Notes: generated by a model from the letters alone, not told the origin. DNA of 64,000 bases from Arthrobacter sp. APC 3897 (GCF_030407495.1 NZ_JASDDG010000017.1:1-64000); one strand, 5' to 3'; shown: positions 44,709-53,698, counted from the stretch's first letter. Numbers and translations are program-made.

Positions 44709-46199
44709 ATGCGCAAAACGTCGGCACGAACTCCCAAGACCGCTGCAGGGGAGCGCGTACTGATCCTGTCCGCAGGGGTGGGGTCCGGGCATAACAGTGC
44801 CGCGGCAGCGGTCCAGCAGGCGTGCGCCGCGCGTGCCGACGTCGCCGAGGTTCAGGTACTGGACGTGCTGCAGGTCAGCAGCGTGCTGTACCGGGCGCTG
44901 CTGAACAAGGGCTACTTTGTCCTGGTCGAGGGCCTGCCGTGGCTGATTGACTGGGGCTACGACATCAGTGACCGTCCCTTCCGGCGCCGGGGCCCGATAG
45001 ACCCCTGGACACGGATGAACTCCGTTCCGGTCATCGATGCGATCAAGCGGTTCCGCCCGACCGCGATTGTCTGCACACATTTCCTGCCCGCCCAGCTGCT
45101 GGCGTCGCTGCTCCTTCGCGGCGTGACCAAGGCGAAGACCGCCGTCGTGACGACGGACTATGACTTCCAGGGACTGTCACTTACCGGCGCGTTCCACGCG
45201 CTTTTCCTGGCCCGCGAGGAGGGGCGGGTGGAATTGATGGCGCTGGGCCTGCCCTCCGACCGCGTCGCGGCCCCCGGGATTCCCATTGCTCCGCAGCCGG
45301 AGGCCGCGCCCGAACGCGATACAGCCGAGCCCCCGATGCTGCTGATCTCCGCCGGCGCGAGCGGCGGCGACTACGCTGTTTCGGTCGTACGGCAGACGCT
45401 GCACATGCGCTCGCCCTTCACCGCGACTGTCGTATGCGGACGCAATGATGCACTGCGGGAGCGTATCGACGATCTCGTGGCACCCGCCGGAGACCGCTAC
45501 CGCGTGCTCGGTTTCACGACGGAGATGCCGGAGTTGCTGCGCCGCGCGGACCTGTTTGTGGGCAAGCCCGGCGGGTTGTCAGTGTCGGAGTGCATGGCTG
45601 CCGGGCTGCCCATGGTCCTGGTGAACCCCATTCCGGGGCAGGAGGTCCGCAACGGCGACTACCTGCTGGAGCAGGGGGCGGCGGTCCGCTGCAACTCTCC
45701 CGCGACAATCGGCTGGAAGATCGACGAGGTGCTGCGCGAGCCGGGCCGCCTGCAGCGAATGCAGGCCGCGGCGCACAGAACGGGCCGACCCGATGCTGCT
45801 GCGGATGTGCTGTCCGGGCTGCTGGACGGGCCGTCCCGTCCGCTGGTCGTATCCCGCGCGGCACAGAAGACAATCCTCTCCGCGAGCGAGGAGCGCGTTG
45901 TCGCGACCGATCTAAGCGGACCATCCGCGCTGGTCCGGTTGATCGATTCGGCTGCAGGCAGCACGGTTGCCCTGCTGCAGGCTGAGGAGCTGGAGGATTT
46001 GCAGCAGCGGTACGGAACCTCGGACGGGGGCCTGGTGCTCCGGCGCGGCCAAGCGTTCAGGTCGCTGAGGCGGGAGGAGCGGCGGCTGCTCCGCGCCATC
46101 CTGGGGCAGGATGACATCCTGTCTGTCCGCGTTCAGAGAGCCCGTCCTCATCGGCGGGTTCCTCAGGGCACCGCAACGGGACCGCGTCCGCCCAGCTGA
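44709..46199 (+). CDS. Glycosyltransferase, MGDG synthase/MurG-like
   Basis: The 496-residue protein has an N-terminal MGDG_synth domain (residues ~15-180: VLILSAGVGSGHNSAAAAVQ, VCTHFLPAQLLASLL) and a GT28-type C-terminal domain with ISAGASGGD, ADLFVGKPGGLSVSECMAAGLPMVLVNP split around residue 285-305. It resembles diacylglycerol or other glycolipid glycosyltransferases. After residue ~475 the sequence becomes Arg/Pro-rich and its last 143 bp are antisense to the end of the GH3 gene, so the natural C-terminus may have been lost. No clear ribosome site precedes ATG 44709. Confidence 0.82.
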   Translation: MRKTSARTPKTAAGERVLILSAGVGSGHNSAAAAVQQACAARADVAEVQVLDVLQVSSVLYRALLNKGYFVLVEGLPWLIDWGYDISDRPFRRRGPIDPWTRMNSVPVIDAIKRFRPTAIVCTHFLPAQLLASLLLRGVTKAKTAVVTTDYDFQGLSLTGAFHALFLAREEGRVELMALGLPSDRVAAPGIPIAPQPEAAPERDTAEPPMLLISAGASGGDYAVSVVRQTLHMRSPFTATVVCGRNDALRERIDDLVAPAGDRYRVLGFTTEMPELLRRADLFVGKPGGLSVSECMAAGLPMVLVNPIPGQEVRNGDYLLEQGAAVRCNSPATIGWKIDEVLREPGRLQRMQAAAHRTGRPDAAADVLSGLLDGPSRPLVVSRAAQKTILSASEERVVATDLSGPSALVRLIDSAAGSTVALLQAEELEDLQQRYGTSDGGLVLRRGQAFRSLRREERRLLRAILGQDDILSVRVQRARPHRRVPQGTATGPRPPS

Positions 46200-48315
46200 C
46201 CGGGCTGTGCTGGCCGGCGAGCAGGGCCCAGTCGCCGGAGCGGGGGAACCAGCGCCGGGTGTCTGGATCGCGCTGCAGTGTGGGACCCGCATCCAGGGAA
46301 ACCCGCACCGTTGTCTCCGCGCCGGGGTGCAGTGTCACCTTTTGGAAGCCCAGAAGCTGGGCCACCGGTCTGGGAACTGACACATCCGCGGCGTAGATCT
46401 GGACAACGGTGGAGCCCTTGCGGTTACCCGTGTTCGTTACGAGCACGTCAGCGGTGCCGCCCGTGTTGTCGAAGCGATGCCCGCGAAGGCGGTGTTCAAA
46501 CCTGGTGTAGCTCAAGCCGAACCCAAACGGGAACGCCGGCGTGTGTCCGTCGCCGTCGAGCCGGCGTTGACCCCACTTGTTGTCGTACACGACGGACTTC
46601 GCCGTGCGGTCAAACGGCGGCAGATGCGCGGGGTCCGCGGGCAGCACAAACGGCAGCCGTCCGCCGGGTTCCGCAGCACCGGTCAGCACATCTGCCAGCC
46701 CCCGGCCGCCTTCCATACCGCCGTACCAGGCGAAGACAAGCGCGGGCGCTAGGTCCCGCCACTCCTCGGTGAGGATCGCACTGCCGCCGATCAGTACGAC
46801 GACGGTCCGCGGGTTCGCGGCCGCGACGGCGCGGATGAGGCGCACATCGGAGGGGCGCAGGTTCAGCGAGCTGCGGTCCCCGCCCCGGACGAACCGCGAC
46901 GCCAGATGCGCGAGACCAATGACGACCCGGCGGAGGGGTCCCGCGCGAAAGGCCCGGCCGAGCACACCGACGTCGACGCCGCCGGTGACAACGGACTCGC
47001 CCTCGTCATGCTGGTCCAGGCCGACGACGACGACGGCCGTGTCCGCGGCGGCCGCCAGCGCGGCGGCGGTGCGTTCCTTCCGACCTGACGCAGCCGTGAT
47101 GCGCACCCGGGGGAGCGCCTCGCGCAGCCCCTGCAGCGGCGAGACCGTGGCGGGAGGCCGGACTCGTGACGAGCCGTGATCGCCCAGGTTCGCCCGGGCC
47201 GCGAGCCGCCCGATCACCGCGAGCCGGCCGGTAGCGGGAGCCAGCGGCAGGAGCGGTGCATCGCCAAGAACTTCATTCTTCAGCAGCACAATGGACTCCA
47301 CGGCGACCCGGCGGGCCAGCGCCCGGTGGGCGGGGGAGGCGATGAGGGCAGCGCTCGGCGTCGCCAACTCCCGGGTGGCGGCATGCTGCACGCTGGTGCG
47401 CAGGATGCGGCGCGCAGACTGCAGCACAGTGGCGCGGGCCAGCTCTCCGCTGCGCAGCGCGGCAGGCAGGTCACGTGCGCGAACCAGCCGCAGCGGCATC
47501 TCCACGTCCATCCCGGCCTGCAGGCTGGAGACGGCGTCGTGGGTGCCGAACACCCAGTCGCTGGTCACAAAGCCCGGGAAGCCCCACTCATGCCGCAGCA
47601 CATCGGTGAGCAGGGCGTGATTGACATCCATGTACTCGCCCCGCACCCGGTTGTAGGAACTCATCACCGAGTCGGCGCCGGCGTCCACAACCGCCTTGAA
47701 ATGCGGCAGGTACACCTCGTGCAGGGCATGGTCGTCGACCGACACATCAACCTCGAAGCGCTCGTCCTCCATCGAGTTGAGCGCGAAGTGCTTCACGCAT
47801 GCCATTGCGTGGACCCGTACGCCCCGGGTCATTGCTGATCCCATCCGGCCGGTGAGCACCGGATCCTCCCCGTAGCACTCCTGCGCCCGGCCCCACGCGG
47901 GGTGGCGGAGCAGATTCACGCAGATGGACGCGGAGTAGTTGGCGCCCCGCGCCCTGGTTTCCAGACCGACGGCGAGCCCGACCTGTTCCTCCAGTGACGG
48001 ATTCCAGGTGGCGGCCCGCGCCATCGTCACGGGGAAGGCGGTGGAGGCGCCAATCACGACTCCGCGGCCACCGTCGCTGAAACGTATGCCCGGGATGCCA
48101 AGCCGAGGCACCGCTCCGGCCACGAACGGCCGCCGGTGCAGCAAAACCGGGATGAGCGGGAGCAGCGGTCCGGGGGAATCGCCGTCGAGCAGGCCTAGCA
48201 ACTCCCTGTCCGTCATCCGCTTGATCAGTTGTTCGGCGGCTTCATCCGCGTTGAGTTCGCCGGCCCGGACTGCCCGGACCGCTTCGGGGTAGGCGCTCGC
48301 CGTCGTCATCTTCAT
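46057..48315 (-). CDS. Glycoside hydrolase family 3 protein (beta-glucosidase type)
   Basis: The 752-residue enzyme has the (beta/alpha)8 domain with the KHF motif (Lys175-His176) and the nucleophile Asp253 in FVTSDWVFG, an alpha/beta sandwich (VVLIGGSAILTEEWRD, YGGMEGGRGLADVL), and a C-terminal fibronectin III-like domain (residues ~610-700). No signal peptide is visible, so it is probably cytosolic and cleaves small glucosides. The last ~35 residues, Gly/Pro/Ala-rich, are antisense to the glycosyltransferase tail and look non-native. A second in-frame ATG is 6 bases in. Confidence 0.9.
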   Translation of the reverse strand: MKMTTASAYPEAVRAVRAGELNADEAAEQLIKRMTDRELLGLLDGDSPGPLLPLIPVLLHRRPFVAGAVPRLGIPGIRFSDGGRGVVIGASTAFPVTMARAATWNPSLEEQVGLAVGLETRARGANYSASICVNLLRHPAWGRAQECYGEDPVLTGRMGSAMTRGVRVHAMACVKHFALNSMEDERFEVDVSVDDHALHEVYLPHFKAVVDAGADSVMSSYNRVRGEYMDVNHALLTDVLRHEWGFPGFVTSDWVFGTHDAVSSLQAGMDVEMPLRLVRARDLPAALRSGELARATVLQSARRILRTSVQHAATRELATPSAALIASPAHRALARRVAVESIVLLKNEVLGDAPLLPLAPATGRLAVIGRLAARANLGDHGSSRVRPPATVSPLQGLREALPRVRITAASGRKERTAAALAAAADTAVVVVGLDQHDEGESVVTGGVDVGVLGRAFRAGPLRRVVIGLAHLASRFVRGGDRSSLNLRPSDVRLIRAVAAANPRTVVVLIGGSAILTEEWRDLAPALVFAWYGGMEGGRGLADVLTGAAEPGGRLPFVLPADPAHLPPFDRTAKSVVYDNKWGQRRLDGDGHTPAFPFGFGLSYTRFEHRLRGHRFDNTGGTADVLVTNTGNRKGSTVVQIYAADVSVPRPVAQLLGFQKVTLHPGAETTVRVSLDAGPTLQRDPDTRRWFPRSGDWALLAGQHSPVSWADAVPLRCPEEPADEDGLSERGQTGCHPAPGWRGAAAAPPASAT

Positions 48316-48359
48316 GGACTAGATTCTGCACCCTGTCCGGTTCGGGCAGTGGAGCGTGC

Positions 48360-48533
48360 TCACGATGCATTGGTGGCTGCAACAGCCCACGTTGCATTTT
48401 TCGGAGCTTTCTCCACCGTGACCAGCAGGCGGATGCCCTGCAAAGGCAGCGAGGAAGTGATCTCTTGGCCCGTGCCGTCCTCGCTGAAATCGCGGCTGGT
48501 ATTCCACCGTACGAAAACGCATGTGAGCATCAT
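48360..48533 (-). CDS. Small hypothetical ORF
   Basis: A 57-codon frame starting MMLTCVFVRWNTSRDFSED with AAGG just upstream of the double ATG. The sequence is compositionally protein-like (IRLLVTVEKAPKNATWAVAA) and sits in the 291-bp gap between the GH3 gene and the next plus-strand gene. It is short and unrecognised; it may be a decayed gene. Confidence 0.3.
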   Translation of the reverse strand: MMLTCVFVRWNTSRDFSEDGTGQEITSSLPLQGIRLLVTVEKAPKNATWAVAATNAS

Positions 48534-48606
48534 TCCTTGCAACTAAGGGCATGAAAAGTGTCGGATATAAGCGGTCTGACGTCCTTGGGGCGGTAGTCTC
48601 CGCGTT

Positions 48607-49002
48607 ATGACTTACGATATTTTGGCGTTCGACCCCGGCAGCGTGACTGATGTCGATTTTCCTGCTTGGTGGAATGAACAATCACGTTGGGCGGAAAGCC
48701 ATTCATATGATGACGCAGCCGTAACAACCCCCTCATTGAGTAACTTTTACAATGAGCTGATTCAAACCTTTCCTCCGATGAACGGCCCAGATTCCCCAAC
48801 GGATGCGCAGCTCGACCAGAATCCCGACTTGGAAGATCGGCTCACTGACTATTCGATTGGAACGGCTGTGGTCTACGGGGCGTTCGCGTGGAGTCAAAAG
48901 CCGGAAGCGCGGGAGCTTTTCACTTCACTGGCTTCGAAGCATGGCGTTGCTGTCACCTTGGTAAGCGACGCCGGAGAAATCCTGCGACCGCCCGGACAAT
49001 GA
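48607..49002 (+). CDS. Hypothetical protein, possible immunity-type family
   Basis: The 131-residue acidic protein begins MTYDILAFDPGSVTDVDFPA and contains the WSEDHSYDD-like block (WAESHSYDDAAVTTPSLSNF) and TFPPMNGPDSP. I recall this wording from a widespread small family found in scattered genomes, sometimes near polymorphic toxins, but no function is established. Base composition is visibly lower in GC than the flanks, suggesting recent acquisition. No toxin is adjacent. Confidence 0.6.
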   Translation: MTYDILAFDPGSVTDVDFPAWWNEQSRWAESHSYDDAAVTTPSLSNFYNELIQTFPPMNGPDSPTDAQLDQNPDLEDRLTDYSIGTAVVYGAFAWSQKPEARELFTSLASKHGVAVTLVSDAGEILRPPGQ

Positions 49003-49017
49003 CCTTGGACATGCGCC

Positions 49018-49662
49018 CTAGTGCCCCACGGTGAACCTCTGTCGAGGATGTGCGTGATTCTCGATCTCGTCGACGAAGGCAAGCGCGAAGTCGGTACCGG
49101 AGATTTCTGAGGAGCCGTCATCCTTGGTCACCAGGATGTCGCCGCCCGTCCGGTAGGTACCGGTGGCCTCGCCCGGAGCGAAAACACCGAAGAGAGCTGC
49201 CGGGCTGACATAGAACCAGTCGAGGTCCTCGGGTGTCTGCCGCAGTGCCTCGAGAACTTCGGCGTGCGCCAGAGCTTCGGGCTTCCAGTCATCGACGAAG
49301 TCCGGTGTGTCGACCAGCCTCGGACCATCTTCCGCGACCAGCGACGAACCTGCCCCGCCAACGAAGGCGAGGCGTGCGCCGCCGCTGCGCGCGGCTTCGA
49401 CCAGCTGCGGCATGTGGGCGGCAAGCGGAGCCCCGTCGACGTCGGCTCCGTGCACCGCCACGATGAGGACATCAGCGTCGGCGGCCGCCGCGGTGAGCAC
49501 TTCCGGGGAAGCCAGCGAACCCGTGCGGTATTCGACTCCGTCCAGCGGCTCCTCAGGTGCATTGCGGGCGTAGGAGATCACCTGATGCCCGCGGGAAGCC
49601 GCCTCGCAGGCGATGTGTCCGCCGGCGTAGCCGGTTCCGCCGAAGATCACTACTCGTGCCAT
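49018..49662 (-). CDS. NAD(P)-binding epimerase/dehydratase-like oxidoreductase
   Basis: The 214-residue atypical SDR starts MARVVIFGGTGYAGGHIACE after AAGGAGAG. The glycine loop GGTGYAGG, the DVLIVAVHG strand and the LAFVGGAGSS strand match NmrA/YwnB-like NAD(P)H-binding proteins. The active-site Tyr-x3-Lys is not evident, as in many such proteins, so a regulatory or redox-sensing role is possible. A longer frame reaches 49731; the ribosome site fixes the start at 49662. Confidence 0.85.
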   Translation of the reverse strand: MARVVIFGGTGYAGGHIACEAASRGHQVISYARNAPEEPLDGVEYRTGSLASPEVLTAAAADADVLIVAVHGADVDGAPLAAHMPQLVEAARSGGARLAFVGGAGSSLVAEDGPRLVDTPDFVDDWKPEALAHAEVLEALRQTPEDLDWFYVSPAALFGVFAPGEATGTYRTGGDILVTKDDGSSEISGTDFALAFVDEIENHAHPRQRFTVGH

Positions 49663-49834
49663 GTGCGTTCTCTCCTTGCAGCAGGGAGCCGGCAATTCCC
49701 CGGCGAAGATGGAACCCGCCGCCGGGGCCACCTATTCCCTCCCCGCCCGGGGTACTGAAGCGCCTGCTTCATGGCACCCTCTGCCGCCGCCAAAGGGTGG
49801 GACCACATCAGCACAATATGGCAGGCTGGCAGCC

Positions 49835-50383
49835 ATGATTCTCCCAACTCCCACCCTGGACACTGCGCGCCTGATTCTGCGCCCCTTCGATGATGCGGAC
49901 GCGGACAGTCTCTTCGCCCTGCAGAGCAACGCAGAAGTCCTGCGCTACTGGGACAGCCCGCCGTGGTCCAGTCCTTCGCAGGCATCGGACTTCCTCGACA
50001 TGTGCCGGAAGATGGCGGAGGAAGGCACCGGAGTGCGGCTGGTGATTACCGGGAAAGCAGACGGGAGCTTCCTGGGCTGGTGTACCTTCAACAGCTGGAA
50101 TCCCGCCTTCCGGAGTGCGTCCCTCGGCTATTGCCTGGTAAAAGAGGCCTGGGGGAGCGGCTATGCCGCTGAATCAGCACGCGCCGTGCTGCAGTGGGCC
50201 TTCGACACTCTGGACCTGAACCGGGTCCAGGCTGAAACGGACACCCGCAACATTGCCTCCGCCCGGGTCCTGGAGAAGCTGGGTTTCCTCTGCGAGGGCG
50301 AACTGCGCGAGGACTGCATCGTTAGCGGGGAAGTCTCCGATTCATGGATATACGGCCTTTTGCGCCGTGATTGGATCGGCTGA
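49835..50383 (+). CDS. GNAT acetyltransferase, RimJ/RimL type
   Basis: The 182-residue protein begins MILPTPTLDTARLILRPFDD, the usual RimJ/L opening. The acetyl-CoA loop is LVKEAWGSGYAAESARAVL and the C-terminal motif ETDTRNIASARVLEKLGF. It probably acetylates a small molecule or protein N-terminus. The upstream frame (to 49661) crosses the divergent promoter and is unlikely to be translated. Confidence 0.88.
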   Translation: MILPTPTLDTARLILRPFDDADADSLFALQSNAEVLRYWDSPPWSSPSQASDFLDMCRKMAEEGTGVRLVITGKADGSFLGWCTFNSWNPAFRSASLGYCLVKEAWGSGYAAESARAVLQWAFDTLDLNRVQAETDTRNIASARVLEKLGFLCEGELREDCIVSGEVSDSWIYGLLRRDWIG

Positions 50384-50431
50384 TTTCGGAAAACGGATTG
50401 CATGGGCGGGCCTGAGACCTAGAATCGGTCC

Positions 50432-50989
50432 ATGGGAGCTCTGACTTTCAGCATCAACGTCACCCTGGATGGTTGTGTCGATCACCAAGAGGGCATCGCC
50501 GACGACGAAACCCATGCATACTTCACCGCGCTCTTGGACGAGGCCGGTGCCATGCTGTGGGGGCGCACCACGTACGAGCTGATGGAGAGCGCCTGGCCGG
50601 CGGTTGCCCGCGGGGATGTCGAAGCGCCGACGGCGATCCGCGACTGGGCGGTCACGCTGGAGGACAAACCCAAATATGTTGTCTCCGCCACACGCAGCGA
50701 CTTTCCGTGGAACAACAGCCACCGCATTGAAGGCGACCTGCGCACCGCGGTGCAGGACCTCAAGGACCGGACCCCGGAAGGGGTGCTCCTGGGCAGCGGC
50801 AGGCTGGCGGCAGGGCTGGACCGGCTGGACCTCATTGACGAGTACAAGTTCCTTGTCCAGCCCAGGCTCACCGGCCACGGCCCCACCCTCTACGGGGGTC
50901 TCCTCGACAGTACGCGCAGCCTCGAACTCGTCTCTGCGGAGCCAATGAGCAACGGCGCAATTGCCGTGCACTACCGGCGGGCGGACTAA
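50432..50989 (+). CDS. Dihydrofolate reductase family protein (RibD C-terminal domain)
   Basis: The 185-residue protein has the RibD_C/YyaP fold: FSINVTLDGCVDHQEGI at the start, LWGRTTYELMESAWP, the NADPH-site stretch GVLLGSGRLAAGLDRLDLID, and YKFLVQPRLTGHGPTLYGG. Members are NADPH-dependent reductases of unknown substrate. It follows the GNAT gene by 48 bp and ends at a bidirectional hairpin. Confidence 0.88.
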   Translation: MGALTFSINVTLDGCVDHQEGIADDETHAYFTALLDEAGAMLWGRTTYELMESAWPAVARGDVEAPTAIRDWAVTLEDKPKYVVSATRSDFPWNNSHRIEGDLRTAVQDLKDRTPEGVLLGSGRLAAGLDRLDLIDEYKFLVQPRLTGHGPTLYGGLLDSTRSLELVSAEPMSNGAIAVHYRRAD

Positions 50990-51000
50990 AGCCCGGAATT

Positions 51001-51044
51001 CACAGCAGCAGGCCTGGCCCCGGAGAGCCTGGCCTGCTGCTGTG
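51001..51044. terminator. Bidirectional hairpin between convergent genes
   Basis: CACAGCAGCAGGCC (51001-51014) and GGCCTGCTGCTGTG (51031-51044) are perfect 14-bp arms around a 16-nt loop, between the reductase stop (50989) and the MFS stop (51058). T tracts are poor on both strands. Confidence 0.65.
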
Positions 51045-51057
51045 AACGTATTAACGG

Positions 51058-52995
51058 CTAGACCGGCGCCGTGTCTCCAGCCTGCACAGCCTCACCGCGT
51101 GAACGAAGGTACGTGGCGACGGCCAGGCGGTTGACCGCGGACCGGTTGACGATGCCGACAGGGCGGGAATCTTCCCCGCTGACCACCGGCACCTTCTTGA
51201 GCCGCGCGTCGGACAGCGCAGCCACAGCGTCACTGATGGATGCGCCCGCGTCGAGAGTGACGACGTCGTGCGTTGCTAGCCTCATGACGTTCAGATCCGC
51301 CAGATCGGACATCGCCTGTTCCAGGTCATCTTCAGCCCCGATGGCGTAGGAGTAGATCGACGTCGACGATGGATGGGTGGCCGACAGGTAGCGGAGGACA
51401 TCGCCGTCGGACAGGAAGCCCGCCAGCGTCCCGTCTGCATTGAGGACCGGCGCACCCGAGATGCCGCGCTCCGCAAAGGTCTGCAGGGCGTCAAGCACCG
51501 AGGAGTCCGAGGACAGGGCGTACACATCGGACTTCATGATCGACTGAACGGTGTCCGCGGCCGGGGCCGGAACGCTGCCCGCGGCGCGGCGGGACCGCAC
51601 CGAACGGTACGCCAGGAACGCGAGAAGAATGCCCAGGAGCGAGGTGGCAACCACCAGGGCAACGGCCCCGTGGAACCCGGCAAGCAGCGAATCAGTTTCA
51701 CTGCGTCCGGCACCGGCATTCGAGGCAATCACGGCGCCGTAGATACCGGTAGCGAGCGAGGTGCCCACACAGCCGGCGATCTGGAAGCTGGTGGAGACCA
51801 CCGTGACCCCGTGCGGACTGGTCTCACGGTCCAGGTTGGACAGCGCGAACGTTTGGGCAGGTCCAATGACGAATGCCGTAGCCAGCACCGCCGGGACGTA
51901 GAGGAGCCCGAAGATCCAGACCGATGAGTGTCCGGCGGCAACACCGACGAGCGTGACGAAGACCGCCATGACGAGGAAACCGAGCGGGATCGAGCAGCGG
52001 CCTCCGTGGCGGTCGAACATGCGTCCGGCGATCGGCCCCATTCCCACCGTCAGCAGGATCCCGGGCGCCAGGGTCAGCGAAGCGCCCAGCGGCGGCATGT
52101 CGAGTGCGCCCTGCAGGAACAGCGGGATGACAACGTTCATGGCGAAGACGAAGACCAGGCCGAGCATCGTCATCAGCACACCGAACACGAAGGGTGCGTT
52201 CGAGAACGGGCGCATGTCGATCAGTGGATTCTCGATGCGGCGCTGACGGATGACGAACAGCCACATGGCGAGCAATCCAACGAGGCCGGCAACACCTGCG
52301 TATAGGGCGGATCCCTCGAAGGCGCTGGACACGCCGTAGAGGATGCCGGCCAGGCCGAGCGCAACGAGAATGAATGAGGGGATGTCGAGAACCGGGCGGC
52401 CCAGCTCAGTGGCGTTCCGCAGCACGACCGCACCGGCGAGCAGCACGGCAACAGTGAGGCCCCCGAACACCCACATCAGCGTGGTCCAGGGCGCGACGGT
52501 CAGAATGGCGCCGGACAGGACGATGGCCAGCGACGGGCCGAGGGTGGTCATCGCAGCCATGATGCCCATATTGAGCCCCAGCTTTTCGCGCGGTGACACG
52601 GCAAGTGTGATGTTCATGCCGATGGGGGTGAGCAGGCCGGTTCCTATGGCCTGAAGCAGGCGTGCAATGAGCAGCACTTCGAAACTGGGGGCCAGGGCTC
52701 CCACCACTGAACCGACGACCATGATCGCTACGACGGCGACGAACAGGGGCCTGGTGGGGAACCGGTGGTACAGGACGTTGGCGACGGGCACGAACACGGC
52801 TGCGACGAGCAGGTAACCGGTGGTCAGCCACTGAACGGTACTGACGTTGACGCCGAAGTCCTGCATGATCGGCGTGAAAGCTACGTTGAGGAAGGTTTCG
52901 TTAAAGGTGGCGAGGAACGCTGCGGCCGCTGCGACCGCGATCATTCCACCTGCACGTCCCTTGATGTCGGGACGGGAATTTGAAGAGGGCGCCAT
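51058..52995 (-). CDS. MFS multidrug transporter (DHA2 type) fused to a C-terminal CBS-domain pair
   Basis: The 645-residue protein begins MAPSSNSRPDIKGRAGGMIA. Residues ~15-470 form a 14-segment DHA2-type MFS exporter with motif A/C-like LLIARLLQAIGTGLLTPIG. Residues ~490-640 hold two CBS domains: SIMKSDVYALSSDSSVLDAL, SGAPVLNADGTLAGFLSDGD, then LATHDVVTLDAGASISDAV and KKVPVVSGEDSRPVGIVNRS. CBS pairs sense adenosyl ligands, so transport may be gated by nucleotide. A TetR regulator gene lies upstream on the same strand with a separate promoter between. Confidence 0.88.
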   Translation of the reverse strand: MAPSSNSRPDIKGRAGGMIAVAAAAAFLATFNETFLNVAFTPIMQDFGVNVSTVQWLTTGYLLVAAVFVPVANVLYHRFPTRPLFVAVVAIMVVGSVVGALAPSFEVLLIARLLQAIGTGLLTPIGMNITLAVSPREKLGLNMGIMAAMTTLGPSLAIVLSGAILTVAPWTTLMWVFGGLTVAVLLAGAVVLRNATELGRPVLDIPSFILVALGLAGILYGVSSAFEGSALYAGVAGLVGLLAMWLFVIRQRRIENPLIDMRPFSNAPFVFGVLMTMLGLVFVFAMNVVIPLFLQGALDMPPLGASLTLAPGILLTVGMGPIAGRMFDRHGGRCSIPLGFLVMAVFVTLVGVAAGHSSVWIFGLLYVPAVLATAFVIGPAQTFALSNLDRETSPHGVTVVSTSFQIAGCVGTSLATGIYGAVIASNAGAGRSETDSLLAGFHGAVALVVATSLLGILLAFLAYRSVRSRRAAGSVPAPAADTVQSIMKSDVYALSSDSSVLDALQTFAERGISGAPVLNADGTLAGFLSDGDVLRYLSATHPSSTSIYSYAIGAEDDLEQAMSDLADLNVMRLATHDVVTLDAGASISDAVAALSDARLKKVPVVSGEDSRPVGIVNRSAVNRLAVATYLRSRGEAVQAGDTAPV

Positions 52996-53048
52996 AGAGT
53001 CTCCTGACAGTCGGCGGTGTGGAGGCGATCGACCGTGCCGTGTCAGAA

Positions 53049-53064
53049 GGTACTTGTAAGTGCC
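53049..53064. promoter_or_regulatory. Candidate TetR operator
   Basis: GGTACTTGTAAGTGCC is a near-perfect dyad (7-bp arms with one mismatch, 2-bp centre) in the leader of the MFS gene, about 50 bp downstream of its -10. The adjacent TetR protein is the natural candidate to bind it. Confidence 0.45.
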
Positions 53065-53109
53065 CCGCGTGTCGTGTCATCGATGCCGTGGTGGCCAGAG
53101 GCCGCATCC

Positions 53110-53115
53110 ATTATA
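53110..53115 (-). promoter_or_regulatory. -10 element of the MFS gene
   Basis: TATAAT on the minus strand, a perfect -10, 115 bp upstream of the MFS ATG and 26 bp before the TetR stop. No good -35 at 17 bp is seen. Confidence 0.5.
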
Positions 53116-53140
53116 GCGGATAACCAACAGCGGTCCGGGT

Positions 53141-53698
53141 TTAGCCGGCGCGGCTCCAGAGCAGGTAGGCCTCGGCAAGCTGCTCCGGAACACCCGGGGC
53201 TGCTTCGCGGATGGCCGGCACCTGCAGGCGGGTAATGGTTGCCACCGCAACGACGACGTCGAGCGCGGTGAGCCCCGTCCGCACGGCCTTTTCATGCTGC
53301 AGCACAATGAGCAGCTCATCGAGCGCGTCCAGTGCCGGCTGTTGAATAGCAGCGAACACTGCGTGTGAATCCTGAGGCGACTCCAGGCCAAGAACGTCCG
53401 TCAGCGCCCCGAGTTCCATGTCTGTCAGGGCACCCAGCAGCCCCTTCCATGCCTCCGCCGGGTCCTTATCTGCGGTGGTGCGGGCCGCGGCCACAATGGT
53501 CAGGATTTCCTGCACCATATCGTCAACGACTGCCCGGACGAGTTCCTCGCGGGAGGAAAAGTTCCGGTAGAGCGTGGCGATGCCGACGCCGCTGGCAGCG
53601 GCTATGGTCTCGAGGGCAACGTCTCGGCCGCGCTCGGCAAACAGGTGCCGGGCTTGGCGGAGGATGGTCTCTCTTCGCTGCGCCGCGTCGGCCCTCAT
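53141..53698 (-). CDS. TetR/AcrR family transcriptional regulator
   Basis: The 185-residue repressor starts MRADAAQRRETILRQARHLF after GGGGAGC; a TTG at 53713 would overlap that ribosome site. The helix-turn-helix spans residues ~27-50 (VALETIAAASGVGIATLYRNF). The C-terminal helical ligand domain is family-specific. It sits between the MFS-CBS gene (same strand, downstream) and a divergent YhgE-like gene, and probably controls one or both. Confidence 0.93.
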   Translation of the reverse strand: MRADAAQRRETILRQARHLFAERGRDVALETIAAASGVGIATLYRNFSSREELVRAVVDDMVQEILTIVAAARTTADKDPAEAWKGLLGALTDMELGALTDVLGLESPQDSHAVFAAIQQPALDALDELLIVLQHEKAVRTGLTALDVVVAVATITRLQVPAIREAAPGVPEQLAEAYLLWSRAG

